DNA of 64,000 nt, taken from assembly GCA_039519185.1 (NCBI GenBank), contig CM076851.1, positions 29,471,825 through 29,535,824 on the forward strand, given 5' to 3'. The notes under the pieces were generated by a model that was not told the DNA's origin, made no database searches, and worked only from the letters and a program-made list of their open reading frames with translations. The stretch is from Astragalus membranaceus (Eukaryota; Streptophyta; Magnoliopsida; Fabales; Fabaceae). The position numbers and the translations under genes are program-made. Below are positions 1 through 11,796 of the stretch, piece after piece (the first letter of the stretch is position 1; every line of letters starts with the position of its first letter).

Positions 1-1704
1 GGTTGGGAGCTCTTGGAGCGAGTTCGGGAAAGTTTGGAGTCCGTTCATAGCATTCTTGGTGATCCGTCTTACTGAATTTCTGAATTGTGCCAATTGCTTT
101 TGTCGTCACCAAAGAGGTGAGTTCTATACTCACTAGGGAATGATTATCATGTGTGATGTATTCTGAGTTGTTGAGTCCCGCGTTTTATGAAAACCGATAT
201 CAATTCGTTTAATGAAAATATCGTTCGAGTCATTGAGTTATATGATCGCTTGATTGAAATCGTGAATTGTTTACTTGAGAGTGTGATTGATTATATGATT
301 ATAGTATTGATTGATATGTGACTGAGATTCGACTGAATTTGTTGATTGTTATGTCTGTTTTGATGTCTCGGAAATCATAGAAAGTCTCGGCATCGGATCG
401 GAAGCGAAACGGAGCAAAATCACTTTTCGAAACTCTGTTTTTATCAGTATCAGGTGCCCATCGCGTCGCGACTCGTGCCTGTCGCGACGCGACCATCCAT
501 ATTTTTGCGAAGGTTTTGGTTCTGTAATTTTTTCGCGTCGCGATGGAACCTGTTCGCGTCGCGACGGAACCTGTTCGCGTCGACGCAGTGTAAATTTTCA
601 GCAAAACTACCCTATTTTGTTTTCGCTATAACTTTTGATCCCGTGGTCCGATTTAAGTGTTCTCAAGTGCGCTGGAAAGCTAATTAAAAGACCTATTCAG
701 ATATGTGAATTATATTCTTAATTTCCCTGTTCTTAAGGTTAAGTTCATGATATAATGTTGAGTGTTCATGCTATGTTAAGTGGAGTATCATTGATGTATT
801 GTGTTTGGACTGATTGGATGATTAGTGTAAGTTAAGTTAATAACTTTAGTAAGCCGTGTGAGATCACCTAATGTTAGTAAGGAGATCATGTTAAGTTAAG
901 CTCAGTGTTAAGTTAAGTTCATTATTATGCTCAGTTCATTGTTATGTTCAGATCAGTATTCAGTTCAGGTATATTAAAATATATACATCAGTTCAGTTAG
1001 GGTGACGACCCTATTTTCTGTTTAGTGTGCTAGGGGAGGGGAAGTCATGAGCCCTATGAACCTAGGCCCCATGAGGGATCCAGCCGATTAGTGGAATGGG
1101 TTCACCGGGAGCTTATTTTGCCAAGTGACCGGTGACACGCTAAAACTTCAGTTCAGTATATGTGTTGCCTCTCGTAACCGGCTAGAGGGTTATGAGGACA
1201 ACGTTAGTTCAGCCACATAGTCAATTTTGAGGACTATGATTTCTGAATTAAGCATAATTGAACTGAGAGAGTTAGTAAGGGGTCTCGATAGAACTCACGG
1301 AGACAAGTTGTCTCACCCTTCATATGTTGTTGTTTTTCAGAGTTGCAGGCTAAGTTGAAGAATATGAGGCATGGTCATGGAGACGCTTGAGGAGTTGCAG
1401 ACGCTGTTCATTTTGTTATGTTATGTATCTCTGTACTTTCATTCAGTATCTTAGATGTACGATGGTACGACTTGTATTATAAGTTGTAAATCGCTTCCGC
1501 AGACTTTCTATTTTGGTATTGAACATTAGTTGAGAGGTGTAAGAACGCTTTATGTATTTTATGTTAAGTTATGTAAGCGCACTTGATGGGTTTTTAGCAT
1601 CAAGTATTAGTATGTGTTCAGTATTTAAAAAGAAAGTTACTCTGATATATGCCAGTAGTGCATTTCGGTAAATTCTACAAGTTAGAAATTATCGGGGTTT
1701 TACA
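1..1704 (+). mobile_element. LTR remnant of a Ty3/gypsy-type retrotransposon
   Basis: No coding sequence is seen. The block is moderately GC-rich, unlike the AT-rich DNA after 1705, and ends in GGGGTTTTACA, typical of LTRs that close in ACA. Between about 468 and 590 it holds several copies of a palindromic CGCGTCGCGA-type motif. The left end lies outside the window, so it may be a solo LTR or a 3' LTR. Assignment to the Tekay/Del group rests on overall resemblance only. Confidence 0.45.
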
Positions 1705-2218
1705 ACTATATTTAGAAATCTAGTTAATTATATAGTTATTATGTATTTATGTTTAGTAATATGTTTAGTAAATTAGTTAATTAATTAGTTGATATTTTAC
1801 ATTGGTATGTTTAAAGATTAATTAGTTATTCGATATTATTTAAAAATTTATTATATTACCTATTATGTTATTGTCTTAGTTGTTATGATATTTTAGAGAT
1901 TATTAATTCCAACATTAGTTAAAAGACAAGCATGAAGAGTTGACACCATGTTAACATGAAGGGTCACATTACAAGAAAAACTTGTATTTCGAAACACTAT
2001 TTCAGGTGACCTTCAAACAACCGGTATTTCCAAAGGCCAAAACCAAACCATCGAAAACCAGTCAATTTGGTGTTGCAATTATCAGCACCACCTAGTAATT
2101 ATGCGCTAAATTTCAAAATTTCTCGTTAGCAGCGGCTTGACTGCCGATATTGGTTATTAGAATTAGCTAATATAGTTAGTTAAATAATTATAGTTAGCGA
2201 ATTAACTAGTTAAATTTA
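1705..2218. other. AT-rich intergenic DNA with a possible decayed CACTA end
   Basis: Mostly low-complexity TTAGTTAATTA-like sequence. Near 1968 the string ATTACAAGAAAAA resembles the CACTACAAGAAAA terminus of CACTA elements with one change, but no partner end was found. No gene is seen. Confidence 0.3.
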
Positions 2219-2640
2219 GGCTTAAAGGGTCATTTTGGCCCCTGTAAAATACACATTAATCCATTTTGGCCCCTGCAAAATAAAAAACTTTAAATAAGCC
2301 CCTGCAAAATAGTTAGTTGTTCAGTTAAGCCCTCGCTGTTAGTGGTCCACTAACGCTGTTAGTTTTAAATGTATTTTGCAGGGGCCAAAATGGATTAATG
2401 TGTATTTTGCAGGGGCCAAAATGGATTAATGTGTATTTTGCCGGGGCCAAAATGACCTTTAATGTGTATTTTGCAGGGGCCAAAATGAGGGTTAAAAATA
2501 ACAGCGTTAGTGGACCACTAACAGCGAGGGCTTAACTGAACAACTAACTATTTTGCAGGGGCTTATTTAAAGTTTTTTATTTTGCAGGGGCCAAAATGGA
2601 TTAATGTGTATTTTGCAGGGGCCAAAATGACCTTTAAGCC
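2219..2640. mobile_element. Mutator-type foldback MITE with a 9-bp target duplication
   Basis: The ends GGCTTAAAGG and CCTTTAAGCC are perfect inverted repeats and the two halves are largely complementary. The short phrase CCCCTGCAAAATA and its complement recur throughout. The direct repeat TTAAATTTA lies immediately outside both ends (2210-2218 and 2641-2649). A 9-bp duplication plus long inverted repeats is the Mutator-superfamily signature. No transposase is encoded. Confidence 0.85.
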
Positions 2641-3120
2641 TTAAATTTATAGGTAGTTCGCTATTTGTGTATATAATTAATTAAATAATTATATGTCTAT
2701 CTTTAGAAATAAACTTTTTAGGTTTTTTAATATTTTGTGAAAAATATGTTTAGTAATTATTTATTTAGTAATTATTTAGTAACTATATTTAGCAAATTAG
2801 TTAGTTATATGGTTATAATTTATTTATGTTTAGATTAGTTAATTAATTAGTTGTTATTTTTTTAGTAATTTAGTAAGTATTCATTCACTACAAAAAATCA
2901 ATATTAGTGATGGACCATTTGCGACAGATTAGGCCGTCGTTATAAAAGTGAATGTTACAGTTTCAGTTTGCGACGGACAAGGCCATTGCTATTAAAGCGA
3001 ATTTGACCGTTGCACTTTGCGACAGACTAGGCCATCGCTAACTTAACATTCATTAAAGTGAAATTCACAGCACTCTCCCCTCATTTCTCTTTTCTTCTTC
3101 TCCCCCATTCTTCTCTCTCC

Positions 3121-3122
3121 CT

Positions 3123-3209
<87 letters not shown>

Positions 3210-3304
3210 GAACCCTCTTCCCTTTTTTCTCCCATTTCACCTTCACCACCACCACCACCACCACCAAAACCACGTCGTAACTTTCTCCCCCACTCCCCTC
3301 TCTC

Positions 3305-3338
<34 letters not shown>

Positions 3339-3350
3339 GTTCTCTCTATC
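3121..3350. repeat. (CT)n microsatellites with a CAC/CCA-repeat island
   Basis: Two CT runs (about 3127-3207 and 3299-3340) flank a CAC-repeat run at 3244-3266. The apparent reading frames here, serine-leucine repeats on + and arginine-glutamate repeats on -, come purely from repeat composition and are not genes. Confidence 0.95.
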
Positions 3351-4274
3351 TGTGTCCCTTTCTCTCCTCAACCACAACCCCTTTCTCTTTCTCACCACCG
3401 CACCGGAGTGCCCACCGTCACTGGACCGCCATCGGACCATTGCATTTTTCTTATCTTGGTTCCTAAGAGTTAGTTTAGAAATTTGAAATGTGTATATTGT
3501 AGAATAAAAATGTTGTTAGAAATGTTGTTTTTAGAAATGTTGTTGTTTGAAATGATAGAAATATGAAATGTGGAATAGACATGTTTTTGTTAGGGTTCAG
3601 GATTGTGAATTTGAAATTATGTAGGATTGATATTTTTTTTTAAATTATGTTAATTGAAATGGTTAAATTTTTGTTAGGGATGTTAATTGAAATTGTGTTA
3701 ACTTATTGTTTGATGTTTGATAAACCCTGGGTTAGATGACTATATTGGATATTGTTATTATGTGTTGTTGATGGAAAAGGGTGATGCGTTTTCCTTCACC
3801 CCCCTTATTTTGCTCGAAATTACCTCCATTGAGATAATTGTGAGACCATACTAACAATGGTAGGGTTGAGAGTAAGAAATAACTTCCTTAATTACTTGGA
3901 TGGAAAAGGGTTTTGTGATGTCCTTGACCCCCATATTCGGCTCGAAATCATCTCCACTGAGATCATATGAATGCCACTCACTTGGTAGGTTATTGGAAGT
4001 GTTATGGGAATCTAACGCGTTTTTTTAAATGCTTGTAGGTGAATTGGAATCAATTGAATCATGATTGGGTGTACGTTTGAAGCAATCTTTTGTAGTTGAG
4101 GTTGAAGAGTTTATTATGGTAGCGATCCGATATGAATTGACTAAATATGAAGGGGGATTAGATGTCCATTCATTCTTTGCGACGTAGGGGCTTCAAGAAG
4201 TTCTAGTGTTAGTGTTCCATCTATTGAAGAATTTGAGTCGATAGAAAGCATGATTTGCGATCCTCTCGGGGTGA

Positions 4275-4920
4275 TTGTGCCATTTGATGAACCTCAGTAT
4301 GACAATTATGAAGAACTTCCAAATGAAGAAGCAGAGATTTTATAATTTGTTAAGAGATTCAAACAAACCGTTGTTCGCCACAGTCAAAATCGTAATTTTT
4401 TTACCTATTCTACCTCACCATGCCCCCAAAGGTCTATGTTGGGTTTATATTATGTGACTGAGTTGATGTTTGAAGCGACACCTATAAAGGATAATTGGCA
4501 ACAATTTATTATAAGGCTAAGATGTTAGTGTTGAAGTTGGGATTGGAGTGTAAGAAGATTGATTGTTGTTTGGATGGGCACATGTTGTTTTACGACAACG
4601 AATTTGGTAAAAACAATGGTGCGCTACTTGAATGGAAATTCCGTGGAAAGTCGATGTATCATGTTCATAAAGCGGGAAAACGTAATTATAAACCCATCCC
4701 TGTTAAGTCAATGTTCTATTTGCTAATAGTTTTAAGCTTACAGAGAATGTCTACATCGACTAAAATTGCGAAGAAAATGACGTGGTATTATGAGAACAGG
4801 CGTACCTCAGACATTTTACGCCACCCATCTGACGGTGAAGCGTGGAAACCCTTTGATCGAGTCCATTCATATTTTGCCTCAGACCCACGAAATGTTCGGC
4901 TTGACTTATGCTCTAGATAG
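4275..4920 (+). pseudogene. CACTA TNP2-type transposase fragment (Transposase_21 family)
   Basis: Two pieces resemble the TNP2 transposase that cuts CACTA ends. The first, around 4338-4380, reads FYNLLRDSNKPLF, like the conserved FYdLLkeAekpLf block. The second, 4495-4920, contains AKMLVLKLGLECKKID and then ILRHPSDGEAWKPFDRVHSY and FASDPRNVRLDL, which match the LRHPADGeAWKhFD...FAsDPRNVRLGL signature. A frame change and stops separate the pieces, the metal-binding segment between them is largely missing, and the reading frame ends just after the signature, so the catalytic region is lost. It is non-functional. Confidence 0.8.
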
Positions 4921-5016
4921 ATCGGAGGCCGATTAGGATAGGAGATTCTGTCTGAGCGAACCTCGAGGCACTCTGGGCGACAGTTGATTACCAAAAGCTC
5001 TGTGCACAAGCCAAGA

Positions 5017-5290
5017 AGAACAGAGATTTAGAGATGGGTGGCTCGCTTCACTGCTACGGCTCAATCAATCAGGTTTAACATGCTGCCAAATTGGAAAATT
5101 ATTTTAAAAACCCGTGTGTTATTTTAGTTAATTTAGTTTAGGCGAAAAGTTAGCAATCATTGAACATGCATGTTTCATTTTTACAGGCTAAGAAGTTCGG
5201 GCGCTGCCTCCCTATTCATGAGCTACACCGAGCAACAAATATGAAGAAGGGAACCAAAGAGTTTGTTGATGAGCGCTCAAGGATAGTGTA
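5017..5290 (+). pseudogene. CACTA second-ORF fragment (Transposase_24-like)
   Basis: An exon ending near 5070 encodes KKNRDLEMGGSLHCYGSINQ. A second segment from about 5189 encodes AKKFGRCLPIHELHRATN and then TKEFVDERSR. This resembles the SLHtGGS...KlGR.Ps..ELf..tH...FVDeRS layout of the plant CACTA second protein, with an intron of about 118 bp between the parts. Only this short section survives. It lies 3' of the TNP2 piece on the same strand, the normal order in CACTA elements. Confidence 0.6.
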
Positions 5291-7080
5291 ATGTGTCTTA
5301 AGAGAGCATAGAGCTCCCCCAAACGACCTACCTCCCAGAAAATAAACTCTTCCTCCACGAGAAATACCATTCCCAAACCTAACCTTCTATTCCCATGCTT
5401 ACAAAATATCCTTATGGGTTGAAATAAAGAATATCCTCATGAAATCCACATTGAGGGGAGCATCCCCCACTAACAGATCCCGCCAAAAAATGACAGAGGC
5501 ACCATTACCCACCTTTTTAGACAACGAGTCAGCGAACCAATCCTATCTCTAGTCGATCCCGAGTCCAATCTACCTATGTCCTTCCACCTTAGGGAAGAGT
5601 AAAAGGGATACTTGATGTCCCCAAAATCAATTTTCATCACCAAATTGTCCCAATATTTCGCAACAAGGATTTCTTTCGATAGATTCCCTTCATCTATTAG
5701 TAGTCTCCATCTTCACTTCCCCAAGAGGCTCACATTGAAAAGCCGGAGATCCTTAACCTCCAATTCGCCCTCACATTTGGGCTTACAAAAATATATCCAC
5801 CCACTTGACCGGGAGAACTTTACTCTCAGCCCTAGTATCTCCCCATAGGAACTCCCTCTGTAATTGCACAACGAATTTCCAGACCTTTGAGGGCATGTTG
5901 AGGTAGAATAGGTAAACAAATAATACTATTACGAATAGAGTTTGGAGGACAATATGACTTCTAAAACTGGATAATTTGTTTCCCCTGAATGTGTCAATCA
6001 TCAGCTGCCATGTGGAAAACCTCCTAGGACTGATGCCCACTAGAAGACACTGATACTTTAGTGGGTCCATCCCTAGTCGACAGTGGAGAAACCCAGCCAC
6101 CATATTCATGAAATCCACATTGAACATTTATACCTATGAGGATACTCTTCTAGAAATTTACCTTAAGGTCGAAGAAACATTCAAAAGGGTGCAAAACAAA
6201 CTTAATTGTCCAGAGGTTTTCCATAGTTGTTTCACCAATTATGAGTGTGTCATCAACATATTGCATATGGGAGACGACCACCTTTAGATACCCCATTTTG
6301 AACTCGGGAAAAGGTTTTGGGCCACGACCTTCCTAATTAGTTCCCTAGTATCTTCGCCACTAACAAAAAGAGAAAGGGGGGGGGGGGGGGGGAAGTAGAC
6401 CCCTTGCTTCGGGCCACTCCAGATATTTATCTCCTCTATATGGCGGGGGGGGGGGGGGGATCTATTGACGAGAATTGGGAGACTTCCTAAGAGTACACAA
6501 GTTCCAATCTATGATCTCCATTTTTCACAAAAACTGAACCTCTATAACATATAATCTAGGAATCTCCAATCCACCGAGTCATAGGCTTTCTTAAAATCAA
6601 CTTAGATAATACAATTTTTCCTAGCTTTCCTAGCAAAGTCCACCACTTCGTTGAAAACCCACATTCCCATCAACCAACTGACTACCTCAGATAAATGCTG
6701 ACTAGTGTTTGGTGACCAAACCTCCAATCACTATTCTCAATCTAGCCCCAAAACCTTGGCAACAAGTTCATAAAGGCATCCCAAAAGAAAAATCAGTTTG
6801 AACTCCCCAATGAAAATGGGGCATCCCACCTTGGAGATCAATGTAAGAAAGTCGGAGGCGAACCCTCTAGGGCTCTTGGCATTCTGGTCGAACTGATAAA
6901 AGAAAATCCCCACCTCACCTTTCATTAGGAGCCAAAATTCTTTGATGGAAGAAAAATTGAGCCATCAGAGTCTGGGCTCTTGATAACCCTACTCAATTTC
7001 CAGCACAAAAGAGGCAACAATAAGGACGTCGTTCTCAACAACGATTGGCTTCAAGATCATAGCAGCGAGAGATTCCAATC
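5291..7080 (-). pseudogene. LINE (L1-type) reverse transcriptase relic
   Basis: Read on the minus strand from about 7000 down, it shows LINE reverse-transcriptase blocks in order. These are a segment like FRPISLVGCLYKLLAKVL (ORF at 6737-6925, ending LLGCLYELVAKVLGLD), a VDFKKAYDSVDWRFLDYML block near 6545-6615, the catalytic motif as MQYVDDTLI near 6245-6275, and the post-RT stretch (5783-6127) ending FLWGDTRAES...VKWVDI. Many stops and frameshifts are present, as are two poly-G runs (about 6375-6392 and 6444-6459). The endonuclease and ORF1 are absent. Confidence 0.75.
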
Positions 7081-7291
7081 AACGCAGGAGAAATGATTAT
7101 AGGGTGACCGTAGCAGCTTCAAGATCGTAACATTACTTGAAAAAATTCAATTATTGATAGAAATTAGAGATAAAAAATGAATTGTCTCTATTTTTGAATT
7201 GAAGATCTATGGTTGAACTTTTGTGATAAATTTTTTTATGGAGTGCATTCTCTTGGAAATACTATCGAATATGCTTTGTATATCCAGAAAC

Positions 7292-7296
<5 letters not shown>

Positions 7297-7341
<45 letters not shown>
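7297..7341. repeat. (TA)n microsatellite
   Basis: About 22 uninterrupted TA units inside duplicated copy A. Copy B lacks the run. Confidence 0.97.
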
Positions 7342-7347
<6 letters not shown>

Positions 7348-7457
7348 GTAAAATTAAAAACCAATAGAAAAATAAAATGTTCTAATATCAAATACGCTCT
7401 AAAGTAGCTAAACCTTTAGGAATAAAATGTGCTACTATAAGTATTTTAATTTTTAAA

Positions 7458-7795
7458 GGCTAAATAGCACTTTTGGTCCTTTATCTTTGCTCCAGATTTC
7501 GCTTTCGTCATTTATCTTTTTTTTGGTCCGTTTTGGTCCTTTATTTTTCATTTTTGTTTCACTTTGGTCCTTTATCTTTTTTTGGGTCCGTTTTGGTCTT
7601 TTATCTTTCATTTTCGTTTCATTTTGGACGAAAATGAAAGATAAAGGACCAAAACGGACCCAAAAAAAGATAAAGGACCATTGGACCAAAGTGAAACAAA
7701 AATGAAAGATAAAGGACCAAAACGGACCAAAAAAAAGATAAATGACCAAAGTGAAATCTAGAGCAAAGATAAATGACTAAAAGTGCTATTTAGCC
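7458..7795. mobile_element. Mutator-type foldback MITE with TSD ATTTTTAAA
   Basis: The ends GGCTAAATAGCACTTTTGGT and its complement frame a near-complete palindrome. The 9-bp direct repeat ATTTTTAAA lies at 7449-7457 and 7796-7804. The duplicated copy B at 12111-12130 carries the same flanks without the element, so it is a natural empty site. Its terminal sequence is the same family as the larger element at 39719-41237. Confidence 0.9.
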
Positions 7796-8190
7796 ATTTT
7801 TAAATTAACGGATATAACTCCACACCTTATGATTTTAGAAGAGTTGGTGGTGACAATTTGTTAAAAGGAAAAATGCTATTTAATACGAGAGTAAAATCGC
7901 AATGCGCCCTTATGGTATAGAATATAGTATTTTGCAACATTTTGTAAAATACACATAAAACAAGCTATGTTTTTTTAAAAGTAACATGTGTCACTTCGTG
8001 AGTTTCACGACCAAGCATTCGCGTGATATAACAACAGTTTCGTTAGAAACCACTTGTTTGGAAGAAAATCTTTTTATATTAAAAATATATTTAAAAACAT
8101 TCTATCTACTCTTACTAAGAATCCATGACTAGAATGTAATAAATTTATTATTTTTTTCTTTGTTATTTAACTATTTTTCTTTTTTCTAAA

Positions 8191-8742
8191 AACATTTAAT
8201 ATTTGGTTTTGATATTTTTTCTTTTTGCCAAAAAAGATTAACACTGGTTGTAAAAAAAGCTGACGTAAAAAGTACTTTTAACACTAGTTATTAGAAAAAT
8301 TGTTGTTAAAAAGTAAACGCTCACTTTAAAATTGTCAATATAATGTAAAATTGCCACCATTTTTACCTTTTAACATCAACTTTCACCAAAACCAATGTTA
8401 AATTTTTACAACTTATGTCATTTGTATACTAGTAGTTTTAGCATAAGCACACCATAAGTTTGGTCTTAAAGAGTTTCTATCATTTCTATATAATTTTATT
8501 TTGACTCCCAGAGTTTGTTATTTCACCTAGTCTCTCTAGTTGTTTCAACTTGGACAGTGAAATAAAGATTTGAAGTTTCAATTTAATTCATGAACATACA
8601 TGATCTGTTCTACTTGATCCTTAAGGCATACAAAATAATAAATAGTGTTAAAGTTTGTGAAATATGTCAACTTAGTCTTTACCAATTTAAAAAAATTGTC
8701 TCATCGGTCTCCGTAATGAACTACTTATAACACTTTATAATA
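8191..8742. other. AT-rich intergenic DNA
   Basis: No gene is seen. AACACTGGTT near 8239 and AACCAATGTT near 8390 are loosely inverted and could be ends of a small decayed MITE, but no target duplication was found. Confidence 0.3.
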
Positions 8743-9138
8743 GGCTTAAATATATGTTACCCCTGCAAATATGCTCATTATCTATTTACCCCCTGCAAAA
8801 AAAAACTTTTAAAATAAACCTTGCAAAAAAAAGTGTTTATAGTTACCCCCTGCTGTTAGTTTTAGCTAACAGCGTTAAGTCTACGCTGACTTTGCAGGGG
8901 GTAACTAAAAACACTTAATATTTACAGGGGGGTAACTAGAAACACTTAATATTTGTAGGGGGGTAACTAGATCTCAATGGCAGCCAAGTTAGCATAGACT
9001 TAACGCCGTTAGCTAAAACTAACAGCAGGGGTAACTAGAAACACTTAATATTTGCAAGGTTTATTTTAAAAGTTTTTTTTTTCAGGAGGTAAATGGATAA
9101 TGAGCATAAATTTGCAGGGCGTAACATATATTTAAGCC
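8743..9138. mobile_element. Foldback MITE related in design to 2219-2640
   Basis: The terminal inverted repeat begins GGCTTAAATATATGTTAC and the other end is its complement. The inner half-copies GTTAGTTTTAGCTAACAGCG and complement are also inverted. The CCCCTGCAAA phrase recurs as in the MITE at 2219. The flanks TTTATAATA and TAGAATTTA do not form a clean 9-bp duplication, so the Mutator assignment is by similarity. Confidence 0.7.
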
Positions 9139-9551
9139 TAGAATTTAATTCAATTGATTTAACAAAAATTTTAGGGACTTGAGTATGAAAACTAAATTGA
9201 AGATTTACTCTTAATTTGGTTTCTTAATGTTAGTGATTCAATATATGATATTGAAAAGAAATTTTCAAACGATCTCCGACATCTTGATAATAAATCTTTT
9301 TTGTACCCCTAGGTTGGCGAGACCTATTGTATTCTAAATTGACACTTTATTGAGCATGATTTTTAGATCCAACCCCTTGAAAAGGGTTAATATATTTGCG
9401 GATTAGAAATCATTTTCTTTTTTATATGTAAAACCTAGGACAATTGGTTGTTAAAGTTGATATTTTCCGTAGACACTCGGGTTCGAACACGAAATCTTCA
9501 TTTGTAAGTTTACATGACATACTTACCACTCTGTCAGTGTAAAAAAAAGAA
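9139..9551. other. Intergenic DNA with a possible SINE fragment
   Basis: No gene. GGGTTCGAACACG at about 9480 resembles a pol III B box and is followed by a short A run near 9541, which could be a degraded SINE. Evidence is weak. Confidence 0.3.
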
Positions 9552-9556
9552 ACCAT

Positions 9557-9733
9557 TGTTAGAATTATAAAACTGAACTTGTTTATTGAATGAGGGATCA
9601 ATCCCTATATATACAACAATGTACATAACTGGGTCAGTTAAGGGAAGCTGGGCCAGTTACTAAGACTAACCAACTAGCAACTATACAAACTCATCTAAGT
9701 GAGCTATACAATAAAATATTGCCTATTCTAACA
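9557..9733 (-). repeat. 3' LTR of the 9557-11520 element
   Basis: 177 bp, TG...CA ends, and one G/A difference from the other LTR in the GTCAGTTAAG(G/A)GAAGC stretch. Confidence 0.93.
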
Positions 9734-11343
9734 GCCCCCCTCAAGCTGGATCATGAGTAACAATCATGTGCAGCTTGAAGAGAAGAGTAAAAAAAACTAG
9801 GAACAAAAGCTAAAGAGGTACATAAGAGGAAAATATTGTCTATTCCTAATAGAACAAGAAAATACAGCAGTCAACTAAAAACGCCATGCGGCTCAGACAG
9901 TCGGGCAAAGGAGGAGCATGTCATGCACTTGAGATACTTGCCAAAAAACATACACCAGAGGCTGCAGCTTCTAGGCTTATTGATGCCAAAGCCATCAAAC
10001 CAGCACAAACCAGCATAAGATCTTCAAATACAGTCACAAAAGCATAAAGCACACCAGCAACATATCTGAAGGGCAGACTGTAAATGCTGCGCCTCCTTCA
10101 AAACCAGATGCTGCTCCTAAAGCAACAATAGACCCAAGCAAGCCTCCTCCAAAATTAGAGCATCTGAGGCATGAACTACGTGCAACCAAAAGCACGATGC
10201 AAATGAAGAGGCAAATCACCAAAAATGCTAAGTGCTGACAAGCATCCAGTAACAATAATAAGCAGTGATAATAAACCAGAAATCCAGTAACAATAATCCA
10301 GAGGCAACCAGATACAGAATCAGTAGGCCAGAGCAAAAATTTAGGCAAATCCAGTAACAATCAATGATAATCACTAACAATCAGATAAAAGGAATGACCA
10401 AAAAGTGAGAAACTCAGAACCAGAGATCAGCAACTGAAAAAAAAATGAAAACGATTCAAGAACAGAATCGGTACAAGAGAACTGAAGGAGAAAGATTGCA
10501 AGAAACGCGAAACTGAAGGAGATGATGACAAAATGGACGCCGTCGCACCGCCGTCATGCCGTCACAGAAGAAAACACCGCGGCACAAGAACTATGCAGAA
10601 GCGCAGAACGCACGCCAGGAGGAACACAAACGCGACACAGAAATTGGAAAATGCGACTGGAAAATGCGACGCGAACGGAAAAACGCGACGCGAAGCAAGA
10701 ACGCGATTGGAAATCAGAAACGTAAGAAACGATTTTCAATATCAGAAACAGAGGATAGGGAATCGAAATTCCAAAGAAGAGAATCGAAGTTTCCAAAGAA
10801 GAGAACCGATCTAGATTATAATCAAAATCGGAAGAGAAAACAGCAAAAAACGATTAAAGAGAGAAAATAATTCTGAATCAAGATCAAGAAAAGGGGAAAT
10901 CGATTTAGGTAAACAGATCTGCAAATTCAGAGAGAACGATTCACAAACCAGAAGAGGAGAACCAGAACAATATTCGGATCATGAATCTGAGAAACAAGAA
11001 ACGAAAATCGATATCCAGAGGAGAACATCGCTTCAACAGTGCGATGAAAAGAGAATCAAGATTCAGAGAGAGATCATCGCTTCAACAGTGCGATGAAAGG
11101 AGGAGAAAAACTGTGTGGCTTTTCTGAGAGAGAGTCCTCGCGAGAAAGAGAAGAGGAAAACCAGTTCCGTGAAGAGGAGGAAAACTGGAAACACAGAAGT
11201 AATGGAGATGGTAGAAAAACGATTACGGTTTTTCCAGAGACTCGCGAGGGAGAAGAAGTGTCACGAGAGAGAGAGAGAGGAATTTTCCAGAGACCCGTGA
11301 GAGAAGAGAGTGAAGTTCAGCAAAAAAATTTCATCTGATACCA

Positions 11344-11520
11344 TGTTAGAATTATAAAACTGAACTTGTTTATTGAATGAGGGATCAATCCCTATATATA
11401 CAACAATGTACATAACTGGGTCAGTTAAGAGAAGCTGGGCCAGTTACTAAGACTAACCAACTAGCAACTATACAAACTCATCTAAGTGAGCTATACAATA
11501 AAATATTGCCTATTCTAACA
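11344..11520 (-). repeat. 5' LTR of the 9557-11520 element
   Basis: 177 bp. The minus-strand tRNA-iMet-type primer-binding site abuts it at 11331-11343, which fixes the element's orientation. Confidence 0.93.
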
Positions 11521-11525
11521 ACCAT

Positions 11526-11796
11526 CTTTTGAGATTTCCTTAAAACAATTTCAAAGACACCTTTTCCATGGATGCCAGCGGAGCAGTCATCTCCTCTATA
11601 TAGTAACTTAAAAACCATGAAGTTGTGTTGTGATTATTCCACCGTATCAGCCAATTGTAGGCCGAGAACTCTTTCAATTTCATGCATGGTGTTGAATGCT
11701 TATCAAAAAAAAAAAATGCATGGTGTTGAATATTTTTATTGTAACATAAATTTAATTTTTTTTATGTTATATAACACATCACAGGGAAATTTCTAT
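11526..11796. other. Intergenic DNA
   Basis: No gene or element is recognised between the LTR element and duplicated copy B. Confidence 0.4.

Larger units (their letters stand above)
2886..5290 (+). mobile_element. Decayed CACTA transposon, 5' end plus transposase fragments
   Basis: It starts with CACTACAAAAAAT, the standard CACTA terminus, followed by subterminal TTTGCGACRGA-type repeats (2928-3040). It then has a CT-rich stretch, a noncoding segment with two imperfect copies of a block of about 75 bp (near 3775 and 3898), and fragments of both CACTA proteins (4275-4920 and 5017-5290). No matching 3' end is present. The element appears cut at about 5290, where LINE sequence begins. That all parts belong to one element is inferred from order and strand. 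Confidence 0.65.
7131..8190. repeat. Duplicated segment, copy A (partner 11797-12640)
   Basis: After removal of the MITE at 7458-7795 and a TA microsatellite, this segment aligns collinearly with 11797-12640, which lies directly upstream of the HD-ZIP gene. Shared landmarks include ATTACTTGAAAAA at the start, CCTTATGATTTTAGAAGAGT, GTGAGTTTCACGACCA and GGAAGAAAATCTTTTTATATT. The copies differ by many substitutions and small indels, so the duplication is old. No coding sequence is seen in either copy. Confidence 0.8.
9557..11520 (-). mobile_element. Non-autonomous LTR retrotransposon (copia-type primer site), recently inserted
   Basis: Two 177-bp LTRs (9557-9733 and 11344-11520) begin TGTTAGAAT and end ATTCTAACA. 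By eye they differ at one base. The whole is bracketed by the 5-bp target duplication ACCAT (9552-9556 and 11521-11525). Read on the minus strand, the primer site TGGTATCAGATGA directly follows the right LTR, and a G-rich polypurine tract (complement of GCCCCCCTCAAG, 9734-9745) precedes the left LTR. The 1.6-kb interior encodes no gag or pol. It is short and purine-rich, so it depends on proteins from another element. Confidence 0.92.

Noticed and set aside
3058..3486. Open frames on both strands over the CT repeats
   Set aside because: Open only because CT/GA dinucleotide repeats contain no stops; no conserved sequence.
10533..10870. Basic frames inside the compact LTR element
   Set aside because: Overlapping frames in purine-rich noncoding interior; no gag-like motif.
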